Assembly: GCF_003953935.1 (NCBI RefSeq)
Contig: NZ_RXLQ01000010.1
Span: 214,844-278,843, forward strand
Origin: Massilia atriviolacea
Lineage (GTDB): Bacteria; Pseudomonadota; Gammaproteobacteria; Burkholderiales; Burkholderiaceae_D
Reading direction: 5' to 3'
DNA: 64,000 nt
Every line of letters begins with the position of its first letter. Within the stretch, counting starts at the first letter, position 1. Shown piece after piece: positions 17,136 through 25,110 of the stretch. A model generated the notes under the pieces. The model was not told the origin of the DNA. It did no database searches and worked only from the letters and a program-made list of their open reading frames with translations. Both the position numbers and the translations under genes were made by a program.

Positions 17136-17906
17136 ATGAACACGCCCGAAATCAACACGTCTGTTTTCAAACGCCTGCGATTTGTCCTGGTCGAGACCAG
17201 CCGTGCCGGCAATATCGGCGCCGTCGCGCGCGCCATCAAAACCATGGGATTTACCGAGCTGGTGCTGGTCAATCCGCGCTTTCCCGACGCCCTGGCCGAC
17301 CCGGAAGCGGTGGCCTTCGCCAGCGGCGCGCAAGATGTGCTGGAGGGGGCGCGCATCGTCGCCAGCATCGGCGAGGCGCTCGATGGCTGCAATTTCGCCG
17401 CCGCGGTGTCGGCGCGCCTGCGCGAGTTCTCGCCGCCGGTGCTGACCCCGCGCGCCTTTGCCGGGCACGTGGCGGGGCAGGGCGACCTGTCGGCGGCGCT
17501 TATTTTCGGCAACGAGCGCTTCGGCTTGCCGAACCAGATCGTCGAGCAGTGCAATGTGCTGATCAATATTCCGGCCAATCCCGATTATTCCTCGCTCAAC
17601 CTGGCGCAGGCGGCCCAGGTGCTGGCTTACGAATGCCGGATGGCTGGCCTGGAAGGCGCCGCCGCGCCGGCGCCGAGCGCGATCGGCTTTCATGGCGACG
17701 CCGCCAGCCTCGAGCAGATCGAGGGGATGTACACCCACCTGGAGCAGGCGCTCGTCGCCATCGACTTCCTCGATGCCGACAATCCCAAAAAGCTCATGCC
17801 GCGCCTGAAACGCCTGTTTGCGCGCACCCAGCTCGAGACCGAGGAAGTGAACATCCTGCGCGGGATCGCGCGCCATATCCTCAAGGCGCGCCCGGACAAA
17901 TCATGA
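17136..17906 (+). CDS. trmJ: tRNA (cytidine/uridine-2'-O-)-methyltransferase TrmJ
   Basis: A 256-residue SPOUT methyltransferase that methylates the ribose at position 32 of certain tRNAs. The trefoil-knot motifs are clear: NIGAVARAIKTMGFTELVLVNP (motif 1), ALIFGNERFGLPNQIVEQCN (motif 2) and IPANPDYSSLNLAQAAQVL (motif 3). The C-terminal helical extension (about 175-256) is characteristic of TrmJ rather than TrmL. Its stop codon overlaps an ATG that starts a small frameshifted gene (ATGA, 17903-17906). In many relatives trmJ is followed by cysE or iscR, which is not so here. Confidence 0.92.
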   Translation: MNTPEINTSVFKRLRFVLVETSRAGNIGAVARAIKTMGFTELVLVNPRFPDALADPEAVAFASGAQDVLEGARIVASIGEALDGCNFAAAVSARLREFSPPVLTPRAFAGHVAGQGDLSAALIFGNERFGLPNQIVEQCNVLINIPANPDYSSLNLAQAAQVLAYECRMAGLEGAAAPAPSAIGFHGDAASLEQIEGMYTHLEQALVAIDFLDADNPKKLMPRLKRLFARTQLETEEVNILRGIARHILKARPDKS

Positions 17907-18354
17907 AAAAGATCGTCGGTACAGCCATCAGCATGAGCGATGACTCCGTGTACACCGAGTTTATCCGCGTCGGCGACGATGACAGCGACGACGATGCCGT
18001 GAGCTCGACGCTGTGCCGCGCGGTGGGAGACCTGCCCGGCCCGGAGCCGGACGATTTTCCCGGCATGCACGACGCGGCCCGCAGCGGCGATTCCCGCCAG
18101 GCGCTATCGATTGCGCCGATATCGTCATGTACAGCACCGCGATTTGGCTGCGGCCGCCGCATGCTCCGGCCGGGCACGTCCTCATCGACAATACGAGCGC
18201 ACGCAGCCCAGGCGAGCAGCCCGTGGCACGGCTGCTTACCTACGAGCAGGTCCGCATCACGGCGCAGCTTGCGGTCAGGCTCGAGAGTGAATTGGCCACG
18301 CAGGGCGAGGAAAGTTTCTTGGGACGATGCCTGGAAGCGGAGCTGCCCGGCTGA
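17903..18354 (+). pseudogene. Frameshifted small gene downstream of trmJ
   Basis: The reading frame starting at 17903 encodes MKKIVGTAISMSDDSVYTEF and an acidic stretch (VGDDDSDDDAV), with codon use typical of this genome until about 18100. From about 18070-18110 onward the coding signal moves to another frame, which reads IDCADIVMYSTAIWLRPP and ends naturally at 18354 (RCLEAELPG). Joined, the two parts would make one acidic protein of about 150 residues. The change of frame fits a one-base deletion or two-base insertion. No signal peptide or known domain is seen. It could be a real mutation, a sequencing error or, less likely, programmed frameshifting. The start overlaps the trmJ stop, implying an operon. 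Confidence 0.55.
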
Positions 18355-18440
18355 GATGAGCGACGCGCCGCAGCAGCCTGCCTGCGGCTGCGGAACCCGG
18401 CGAGTGCGGCGCCCGCCTGCCGCCACCGCATTGCATTGAC

Positions 18441-19142
18441 TTAGGTCTGTGGAGCCGCTTTGCGGCGCGCCATCGCACCGACTGCCACCAGGCCGACCGC
18501 GAACATGGCATAGGTCGTTGGCTCCGGCACGGGGGACGTGACCACTTGTGTCAGCGAGGTGATGGTGCCGTAGCCGCCTGTGTTTAAGTGAGTATTTTTC
18601 GTATTGTCGGACCAGCCGAAAATGAAACTGGCGGAATGAAATGCCGACAAGGAGAATGAGCCAGGAATGGACATGCTGTCAAGGGCGGTACCGGTACGGT
18701 CGTTGAATGTCAACGCGACCCAGCTGCCCTGGCTCCAGTCCGGTGCATGGATGGAAGTCTGGAATTTTAGCGAGTCGCCGCCCAACGATACCGGTGCGTT
18801 CTCGACCAGGATTGAGGAAGCGCTGGGATGGCCGATAGCGGACGTCTGCCCATTGCGATCAACGGTAAATGCCGCGAGCACCGGATGCTGCGGGCCCTCG
18901 TACAAGCGGCTTTTGTATGCCGGGGTCCAATCGACGAGCGTCGACAGCGGCGTGGCGACGTCGAACGAAAATCGGCCATGCACGGTATCGCCGGCAGCAA
19001 TATCGAAGCCCGGCCCGATGACCTTGCCGCCACTTGTATCCAATCCGTGCACCTTGGCGGTGAAGTCGAACGTGACCACCTGGGCCTGGGCGCTCGCCAT
19101 TGCAAACATGGCGGTAAATAACATACCGGTGAACTTCTTCAT
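18441..19142 (-). CDS. PEP-CTERM sorting-signal protein
   Basis: A 233-residue exported protein. An N-terminal signal peptide (about 1-21, cleaved after AQA) and the C-terminal PVPEPTTYAMFAVGLVAVGA followed by an Arg/Lys cluster are the PEP-CTERM tripartite signal recognised by exosortase and linked to extracellular polysaccharide. The mature part is a beta-rich sandwich (DFTAKVHGLDTSGGKVIGPG, SGSWVALTFNDRTG-like runs). No exosortase gene is in this window. The start at 19142 is the only sensible one given the signal peptide. The 267 bases upstream are AT-rich and presumably hold its promoter. Low G+C patches and an isolated position are typical of such genes. Confidence 0.85.
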   Translation of the reverse strand: MKKFTGMLFTAMFAMASAQAQVVTFDFTAKVHGLDTSGGKVIGPGFDIAAGDTVHGRFSFDVATPLSTLVDWTPAYKSRLYEGPQHPVLAAFTVDRNGQTSAIGHPSASSILVENAPVSLGGDSLKFQTSIHAPDWSQGSWVALTFNDRTGTALDSMSIPGSFSLSAFHSASFIFGWSDNTKNTHLNTGGYGTITSLTQVVTSPVPEPTTYAMFAVGLVAVGAMARRKAAPQT

Positions 19143-19409
19143 GCTGATCCCGAAAATTAATTTATGACAATTGACAAATATATCAAAAATCGTTGCTCGG
19201 TGTAAATGTGATTTTGAAACTACTGTTTGCCGTAGGCAAAGTCGTGCTGAGTGATGTTGTAACGGGGCAACCAACCGCCAAATTTCAGTGTGAATCGACC
19301 GCGCGCGGCAAGCGCAATCCGGTCGGACGCCGCTTCGAGGCGTGCATTCCTGGCTGATAGCGCAGTTCAATCATGCGATAAATGTTCACTTCTTTCCTGC
19401 CATTGAAGT
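19143..19409. promoter_or_regulatory. AT-rich upstream region of the PEP-CTERM gene
   Basis: This 267-base gap is clearly richer in A and T than its surroundings, especially 19143-19220. It lies upstream of the PEP-CTERM gene and downstream of the lipid-type operon's last gene. I see no gene in it and no convincing terminator. Confidence 0.4.
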
Positions 19410-20108
19410 TCAAAACACGTCGAACGGCTCCTTGCGCCCCGCGTAGATATGCCCCATGGCGCGCCGCTCGCGTCCGACGATGGTGTCGACGAAGTTGGCC
19501 GGCTTCTTCATCTTTTTAAAGCTGCCGAAGCCGCGTTCGAGGAAGTGGTGCAGGTCGCTCACCCCGGCCAGCCTGGCCGGCGCGCGCATCACCGACAGGG
19601 TCAGCGACAGGAGCGGGATGCGCACCAGCGTGCACAGCGAGTCGCCCAGCTGCTGCACCAGGTCGAGCTGGCGCGCGCGGTCCTGCGGTGCGCTGGCGCT
19701 GCGGTAGGCCGCCAGGTAGCCGCCCTCGTCGAAGTCGCTGCCCAGCACCCGCGCCATGCCGGTATCGAGCTTTTCGGTCAGCGCGTCGAGCGCGATGGCG
19801 CCGGTGATGGTGTGCAGCGGTTCGTAGGGCAGCAGCCGGTGCAGGCTGGGCACGATGCGTTCGAGGTCGGCTTCGCGCCGGCCCAGGTCGTGCGCGCCGT
19901 AGATATCGTTCAGAAAAAAACCGGCCGCCTCGCGCGTGTCGGGCGCGGCCAGCAGGTCGGGATGGGTGGCGGCCAGGCGCGCCGCCTGGTAGCGCTTGAC
20001 GGCCGTGCGCGCCGCCTGCAGGGCCGGATCGCGGCGCGCCGCCTCGCGTTCGGCAGCGACCTCCCGCAGGTGGCGTTCCAGTTCGACGACCAGGGTGTCT
20101 TTGTTCAT
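19410..20108 (-). CDS. Conserved hypothetical protein with FFLNDIYG motif
   Basis: A 232-residue soluble helical protein. It carries FFLNDIYGAHDLGRREADLE (about 66-85), close to the FFLEELY-type motif of a conserved proteobacterial family of unknown function, and a later FLERGFGSFKKMK. The N-terminal 50 residues are rich in Arg, Glu and Ala and probably coiled. No signal peptide or membrane segment. It ends the lipid-type operon, 36 bases after the small membrane protein. Relatives of this family are often found beside lipid-metabolism genes, but I cannot assign a reaction. GGGA upstream of the ATG is a weak binding site. Confidence 0.7.
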   Translation of the reverse strand: MNKDTLVVELERHLREVAAEREAARRDPALQAARTAVKRYQAARLAATHPDLLAAPDTREAAGFFLNDIYGAHDLGRREADLERIVPSLHRLLPYEPLHTITGAIALDALTEKLDTGMARVLGSDFDEGGYLAAYRSASAPQDRARQLDLVQQLGDSLCTLVRIPLLSLTLSVMRAPARLAGVSDLHHFLERGFGSFKKMKKPANFVDTIVGRERRAMGHIYAGRKEPFDVF

Positions 20109-20144
20109 GTGTCCCGCCGCAGGCAGATGGATGACTGACGTACA

Positions 20145-20558
20145 CTACCGCAAAATCAGCATGGCGGCCAGCAGGAGCGCCTGCGCCAGCACCAGGGCGA
20201 TCTGCCACAGCAGGAAGCGGCGCGCGCCTTGCCAGCGCTGCGCCAGCGTGCGCTGCGGCAGGGGATCGCCGCGGCCCAGGCAGGCGCCCAGGGCGGCGTC
20301 GAAGCCGGCATCGTTGCCGGGGTCGCGCGCCAGCAGCGCGAACAGGTCGGCGTCGAGCGCGGCGCGCCAGGCGACATATTTTTCGGCCATGCCCAGCAGG
20401 AGGGCCGCCAGCGCCAGCGCCATCGGCGCCAGCAGGCCGCACAGCACGCCGAGTGCCAGCAGCAGGGACGAGGCGTGGTCGACCGGCGCGCCCACGCGCA
20501 GGAAGGCGGCCATCACGCCGGCGCGGGTGGCTTGCTGGCGCAGGTCCGGTTCATGCAT
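20145..20558 (-). CDS. Small membrane protein of the lipid-type operon
   Basis: A 137-residue protein with three hydrophobic stretches: about 30-60 (possibly two short helices, LLLALGVLCGLLAPMALALA) and 113-137 at the C terminus (LLWQIALVLAQALLLAAMLI). A soluble loop with ALDADLFALLARD lies between. Family not recognised. Its start overlaps the end of the PAP2/phosphatase fusion by eight bases, implying coupled translation, so it probably acts with that membrane enzyme, for example as a small subunit or stabiliser. That is inference. Confidence 0.72.
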   Translation of the reverse strand: MHEPDLRQQATRAGVMAAFLRVGAPVDHASSLLLALGVLCGLLAPMALALAALLLGMAEKYVAWRAALDADLFALLARDPGNDAGFDAALGACLGRGDPLPQRTLAQRWQGARRFLLWQIALVLAQALLLAAMLILR

Positions 20559-21852
20559 GGGCGCGGGTCTCCAGCAAGGCCAGTTGGGCCTGGTTCAGCG
20601 CCACCTGCGGGCGCGCCCGGCGCAGGATCGACAGCGCCTGCGCGGCATCGGCCGCCAGTCCCCGGCGCAGCAGCCAGGCGGCAATCACCAGGGCGCTGCG
20701 CGAGTAGCCGAGCGCGCAGTGCACCAGCACCGGCGCCTTGGCGTGCAGGCGCTCGAGGGCGTCGACGGCGGCGTCCAGCTGGGCGGTCGAGGGCGCGCGC
20801 AGGTCGAGCATCGGCACGCTGTCGTAATGGGCGCGGCGCTGCGGCGCGGCGTGGAATTCGGCGGTCAGGTCGAGCACCGCCATGCCGCCCAGCGCCTCGC
20901 GTCCCGGCACCCGGCCGATCCACACCCCCGGCACCACTTCGGCGCGCGCGGCGATGGCGCGCGTGAACCAGCGCGAGGAGGCCAGCGCGCCCAGCTGGTA
21001 GGGCAGCAGCAGGGTGCGCGCGGCCCAGCTGGCGCGCCCGCCGTGCTTCTGGAAGATGTGCACGCCGAAATGGCCGTAGGCCAGCGCCACCAGCAGCAAG
21101 GCCGTGCCCGGCCATGCCAGCAGCCAGGCCCAGCCGCCCAGCAGCGCCGCCGCGATCCAGCAGGCCGCGCCGCCGATGCCGTACAGCAGTGCCAGCGGCT
21201 GGCCGTGCGCGGCCGGGGCCGGGGCGCGCCGCCAGCCGTGCGGGGCGTCCGGAAACACATAGACGCAGGCCAGCGCCACCAGCAGGCCGCCGACGACGTC
21301 GATCGCATGGTGCTGGAAGGTGGTCAGGACCGACACCCCGATCAGGAAGAACCAGAGGTGCAGCAGCCACAGGCCGGCCCCGCGCAGGTGGCGCGCGTAC
21401 ACCAGCCACAGGATGACGAGCAGGCTGATATGCAGCGAGGGCGCCTGGTTGAACGGCTTGTCGAAGCCGGCCAGGGCCGTGAACAGCGCGCCGTTGAAGC
21501 CCTCGGTGGCCGGCCGGTCGAAGGAAAAGCGCAGCGGGAACAGGAAGAAGAACAGGACCGAGACGCAGGTGGCCATCAGGAGGCGCTTGGCGTGGGTGTC
21601 GAGCTCGACCTTGGTGGCGCAGACGAACAGCGAGACGGCGTAGAAGGCGTCGATCGACATGTACGGCAGGATGGTCCAGTCCCAGAACGGGATATGCCGC
21701 TCCCAGGCGAAGACCACGCTGCCCACCTGCGGCAGGCTGGCGCTCCACCAGTTGGCCAGCCCGTAGGTGAGGAAGAAGAAGGGGCCGAGGAAGGCCAGCC
21801 AGGCGCAGGCGCGGCGCCACGGCCGTCCGGCCGGCGCCGGGGAGGCCGTCAT
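20551..21852 (-). CDS. PAP2 membrane phosphatase fused to a dual-specificity phosphatase
   Basis: A 433-residue fusion. The N-terminal half is a multi-pass membrane domain of the PAP2/inositol-phosphorylceramide-synthase type, with RFSFDRP, APSLHIS and QHHAIDVVGG (His and Asp of the active site). Two further membrane helices (about 215-260) lead to a cytoplasmic dual-specificity phosphatase domain (about 300-433) with the complete signature HCALGYSRS: His378, nucleophile Cys379 and Arg385. Such fusions occur in other proteobacteria beside CDP-alcohol phosphatidyltransferases. It probably removes phosphate from a lipid intermediate, as PTPMT1-type enzymes do for phosphatidylglycerophosphate. 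It abuts the preceding gene with no gap. Confidence 0.87.
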   Translation of the reverse strand: MTASPAPAGRPWRRACAWLAFLGPFFFLTYGLANWWSASLPQVGSVVFAWERHIPFWDWTILPYMSIDAFYAVSLFVCATKVELDTHAKRLLMATCVSVLFFFLFPLRFSFDRPATEGFNGALFTALAGFDKPFNQAPSLHISLLVILWLVYARHLRGAGLWLLHLWFFLIGVSVLTTFQHHAIDVVGGLLVALACVYVFPDAPHGWRRAPAPAAHGQPLALLYGIGGAACWIAAALLGGWAWLLAWPGTALLLVALAYGHFGVHIFQKHGGRASWAARTLLLPYQLGALASSRWFTRAIAARAEVVPGVWIGRVPGREALGGMAVLDLTAEFHAAPQRRAHYDSVPMLDLRAPSTAQLDAAVDALERLHAKAPVLVHCALGYSRSALVIAAWLLRRGLAADAAQALSILRRARPQVALNQAQLALLETRAHA

Positions 21853-23634
21853 CTAGCGCACCGGCGCGCCGCTGCGGCGTGCCAGGGAAACGGTGAAAAT
21901 GCCCCATTCGTCGGTGAACTGGTCGACTTTCTCGAAGCCGGCCTCGGCCACCAACTGGTCCATCTCGCCTTGCGTGCGGCGGCGCATCACCCAGGCCTGG
22001 CCCTGGCGGTGGCTGGTCAGCGAACGCGCGATCAGTTCCAGCTGCGGATGCCACGGCTGGCCGGTGTAGACCAGGTAGCCGCCTTCGTCGACCGCGTCGG
22101 CCAGGCCGGCCAGCGAGGCGCGGATCAGGGCATTGTCGGGGAACAGTTCGTACAGGCCGGACACCACCGCCAGGGTCGGGCGCGGCGCGAGCGCGGCCAG
22201 CGAGGCGCGGTCGAAGGCGTCGCCGAGCACGAAGCGGGCGCGCTCCTTCAAGCCCATCGCTTCGATCAGGCGCGAGCCGCCGTCCACATTGAGCTGGCTG
22301 TAATCGCGCAGCAGGATCCGCTCGACGCGCTGCTGTTGCGGCGCCAGCGCCTCCAGGATGTAGCGGCCGTGGCCGGCGGCGATGTCGACGATGCGCACCG
22401 GCGTGCGCGCCGCTTCCAGGCGCCCGATGGCGCTGGCGATCAGGCGTTCCAGGTGCGCCTTGCGCACGCGGATCCCGCGCCAGCCGACGCTGTCGAGGTA
22501 AATGCGGTCGACCAGCGTGCCCAGCAGCGGCACCCCGGTCGCCTTGTTGCGGTACACGTAGTCGAGCGTGGTGCCGGAGTCGTAGCCGGTGTCGGCGCCG
22601 ATGCGCAAGCCTTCCGACAATCTGGCGCCGACCCCGATCCAGAAGCGCGACATGGCCCACCAGGCGCGCGCCAGGGCCGAGGCAGGCGGCAGGCTGATGC
22701 GGTCGAATTCGGCCTTGGTCAGGCCGCGCTGGTCGGCGTCCAGCAGGCTCGGCACGCAGGCGGGGGCGGCGAACTGGCGCACGATGAAGGCGCGCGCCAG
22801 CGCGACCGCCTTGGCGCGGTCGAGTTCGCCAAGGGTGTCGTGATAGAAGCCGTCCAGCACGTGCTTTTCCTTGACCGCGCTGCCCAGGCGCTCGAAGAAG
22901 GCGTGCTGCGGCCCGTGATGCACCACCCAGTCGGCGCCCGAGATGAGCAGCTGGGTCGGCACCGTGATGGCGCCGGCGTCGGCCACCACGCGTTCGCCGG
23001 TCCGGTACAGCCCGAGCAGGATGTTGACGGCGATCGGACGGGTAATCAGCGGGTCCGCGTCGTAGGAGGCGATGCGGGCCGGGTCGTGGGTCAGGAACCT
23101 GGCCTTGACGTAGGAATTGACAAAGAACTTGCCGCGCAGGGCTTGCATGAGGGCCAGGCCGGGACGCGCCAGCGGCACGTACAGCTTGACCTTGAAGGCG
23201 GGCGAGGCCAGCACCAGGGCGCGCAGCGCCGGTGCGTAATCGTGCACCCAGGCCGAGGCCACCACCGCGCCCACGCTTTGCGCGATCACCGCCAGTTCGC
23301 CCGGGGCGATGGCATAGGCGGCGCCGATGTGGGCGATGAAGGCGTCCATGTCCTTGACCAGCGTGGCCATGCTGTCGGCGTAGCCGCGCTCGCCGCCCGA
23401 GCGCCCCAGGCCGCGCGCATCCCAGGCGAAGAAGGCGAATTCGGGCAGCTTCAGCTCGTCGACCAGGTGCGCCACGCGGCCGCCGTGTTCGTGTCCCCGG
23501 TGAAACAGCACGACCGCGCGCTGGCCGCCGCCGGCCCCGGGCCAGTAGCGGTAGAACAGGCGCGTGCCGTCGAAGCTGTCGAAGCCGCATTCCTGGCAGG
23601 CGCGTGCGGTGTTGCTGCTGTGATCGGTGGTCAT
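21853..23634 (-). CDS. Bifunctional alpha/beta hydrolase and SAM-dependent methyltransferase
   Basis: A 593-residue fusion. Residues about 20-295 form an alpha/beta hydrolase of the monoacylglycerol-lipase kind (VVLFHRGHEHGGR, WDARGLGRSGGERGY, nucleophile elbow AQSVGA, and a late GFYHDTLGE with the His). The elbow reads Q-S-V-G rather than G-x-S-x-G. Residues about 330-593 form a class I methyltransferase with the SAM-binding motif RIVDIAAGHGRYILEAL and YTGQPWHPQLE. No membrane segment. AGGAAA precedes the start. It lies between the phosphatidyltransferase (41 bases upstream) and the phosphatase fusion, so acting on the same lipid is likely; substrate unknown. Confidence 0.86.
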   Translation of the reverse strand: MTTDHSSNTARACQECGFDSFDGTRLFYRYWPGAGGGQRAVVLFHRGHEHGGRVAHLVDELKLPEFAFFAWDARGLGRSGGERGYADSMATLVKDMDAFIAHIGAAYAIAPGELAVIAQSVGAVVASAWVHDYAPALRALVLASPAFKVKLYVPLARPGLALMQALRGKFFVNSYVKARFLTHDPARIASYDADPLITRPIAVNILLGLYRTGERVVADAGAITVPTQLLISGADWVVHHGPQHAFFERLGSAVKEKHVLDGFYHDTLGELDRAKAVALARAFIVRQFAAPACVPSLLDADQRGLTKAEFDRISLPPASALARAWWAMSRFWIGVGARLSEGLRIGADTGYDSGTTLDYVYRNKATGVPLLGTLVDRIYLDSVGWRGIRVRKAHLERLIASAIGRLEAARTPVRIVDIAAGHGRYILEALAPQQQRVERILLRDYSQLNVDGGSRLIEAMGLKERARFVLGDAFDRASLAALAPRPTLAVVSGLYELFPDNALIRASLAGLADAVDEGGYLVYTGQPWHPQLELIARSLTSHRQGQAWVMRRRTQGEMDQLVAEAGFEKVDQFTDEWGIFTVSLARRSGAPVR

Positions 23635-23675
23635 CGGTTCATTTCCTGGTGGGATAGCGTGTGTGGGAAGGGCGA

Positions 23676-24275
23676 TCAGGCCGCGCCGGCGGCGGCGCGC
23701 CGCGCGCGCTTCCAGCAGGTCAGTGCCAGCAGGACCAGCAGCGCGATCAGCACCGGATCGAGGTAAGGCAGGACCGGCAGGCCGAGGCCGATCAGCAGGC
23801 CCAGCAGGCCGAAGACGAAGGCGCGGTCGCTTTTGCCGGACGGGCCGTCGTAGCGCCGCCCGGCGCCCGTGACCTGCCCCAGCACGCCGATGAATTCGGT
23901 CAGTGTGGACAGGTAGACGACGCCGCAGACCAGTTGCGGATGCACGCCCGGCAGCGTGGCAAAGGGCAGCAGCAGGGCGGCGTCCGCGATCAGGTCGCCG
24001 ACTTCATTGAGGACCGCGCCCAGTTTGCTCTGCTGGCCGTGCTCGCGCGCCAGCATGCCGTCGACCGCGTTCAGGGCCATGCGCGCGAACATGAACAGCG
24101 GCAGCAGCAGGTAGGGCAGGGACGAGGCCGACAGCAGCATCCACGCGCCGTAGGCCAGCGAGGCCAGCATGGCGGCCACGGTCACCATATTGGCCGTGAC
24201 CGCGCGCCGGAACAGCCAGCTGGTGAACGGGCGCAGCAGGGCCTGGAAGCGGGGCTTGAGATCGTATATCGTCAT
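23676..24275 (-). CDS. CDP-alcohol phosphatidyltransferase family protein
   Basis: A 199-residue inner membrane enzyme with about six helices. The family motif D-x2-DG-x2-AR-x8-G-x3-D-x3-D appears as NAVDGMLAREHGQQSKLG followed by AVLNEVGD: the first and third Asp are Asn. Spacing is otherwise perfect. Asn at these positions suggests a separate subfamily whose acceptor or metal use may differ. Family members join a CDP-activated lipid to an alcohol or alcohol phosphate. The start at 24275 gives MTIYDLKPRFQALL just before the first helix. It leads a five-gene operon whose phosphatase fusion could dephosphorylate the product. Confidence 0.85.
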   Translation of the reverse strand: MTIYDLKPRFQALLRPFTSWLFRRAVTANMVTVAAMLASLAYGAWMLLSASSLPYLLLPLFMFARMALNAVDGMLAREHGQQSKLGAVLNEVGDLIADAALLLPFATLPGVHPQLVCGVVYLSTLTEFIGVLGQVTGAGRRYDGPSGKSDRAFVFGLLGLLIGLGLPVLPYLDPVLIALLVLLALTCWKRARRAAAGAA

Positions 24276-24588
24276 CGTCGGGCAAGAAAAAGGGCGTGCA
24301 CAGTGGGTAAGGGAAGGCGCGGAAGGCGCGGAAGGCGCGGGCGCGGATCGATGGCGCCTGGCCTGGTGAATCCGGCGAAGAACCGATTCTAAAAAGGAAA
24401 CCATTCTATTATTGCATGAAGTTCCGGTTCCTCAAAGTAATAAAACATGGCAAGAACGCCAGCTTTCGCGTCAAGTGCCGGTGCTCTTTGTACCAGAAAC
24501 GACTAGATGGATGACTCTAGTTTGTGTAATTTCCCGCCCACCTGTTTGGCGTACACTAGCCGAAAAAAACAGTAAGGAAAACAAGCAC
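24276..24588. promoter_or_regulatory. Divergent intergenic region with a 9-bp triple repeat and a palindrome
   Basis: A 313-base gap between the lipid-type operon and the GMC operon. GGAAGGCGC occurs three times in a row at 24312-24338. ACTAGA (24502-24507) and TCTAGT (24516-24521) form an inverted repeat with an eight-base spacer, a possible operator. The stretch 24390-24540 is AT-rich. No gene with support was found; AAGGAAA at about 24576 is the ribosome binding site of the next gene. Confidence 0.5.
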
Positions 24589-25110
24589 ATGGAGACAAAA
24601 CGCAGAAGCTTCCTGAAGGTCGGCGCGCTCGGCGCGCTGGCCCTGGCGGCCGGCGGTGGCATTTACCGCTACATCCATCCCCCGGCGCCGGGCCGCTTCG
24701 TGCTCGACGGCGAAGCGAAGGCGGCCATCGACGCCATCGTGCCGGCCATGCTGGCCGGGGCCCTGCCGGCCGAAGCGGGCGCGCGCGGCGCCGCCGTGGC
24801 GGCCACCACCGCGCGCGTGCACCAGGCCATCCTGGGCTTGCCGCTGGCGTCGCAAAAGGAAGTCCAGGATCTGTTCGGCCTGCTCTCGCTGGCGCCCGCG
24901 CGGCGCCTGCTGGCCGGCGTGTCGGGCGGCTGGGCCGGCGCCAGCGTCGAGCAGGTCGGCGCGTTCCTGCACGACTGGCGCTTTCACCGCCTCGGCATGC
25001 TGCAAAGCGCCTACCACGCGCTGCACGACCTGATCATCGGCTCCTGGTATGCCGATCCGTCGAGCTGGGCCGCGATCGGCTATCCGGGTCCGATCAAGGA
25101 GCTGGCATGA
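24589..25110 (+). CDS. Tat-exported small subunit of a GMC dehydrogenase
   Basis: A 173-residue protein with a twin-arginine signal (KRRSFLKVGALGALALAAGGG, residues 4-24). The rest is helical and resembles the gluconate 2-dehydrogenase subunit 3 family, which escorts flavin-containing large subunits across the membrane. FVLDGEAKAAIDAIVPAMLA matches the usual start of that domain. It is coupled to the GMC oxidoreductase gene by an ATGA overlap (25107-25110), which fits the pairing: the large subunit has no signal peptide and would be carried out by this partner. AAGGAAA precedes the ATG. No cytochrome c subunit gene follows. Confidence 0.8.
   Translation: METKRRSFLKVGALGALALAAGGGIYRYIHPPAPGRFVLDGEAKAAIDAIVPAMLAGALPAEAGARGAAVAATTARVHQAILGLPLASQKEVQDLFGLLSLAPARRLLAGVSGGWAGASVEQVGAFLHDWRFHRLGMLQSAYHALHDLIIGSWYADPSSWAAIGYPGPIKELA

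Noticed and set aside
19996..23766. A 1256-codon plus-strand open frame across the lipid operon
   Set aside because: Three well-supported minus-strand enzymes with active-site motifs occupy it; the frame shows no domain and Arg/Gln-rich composition.
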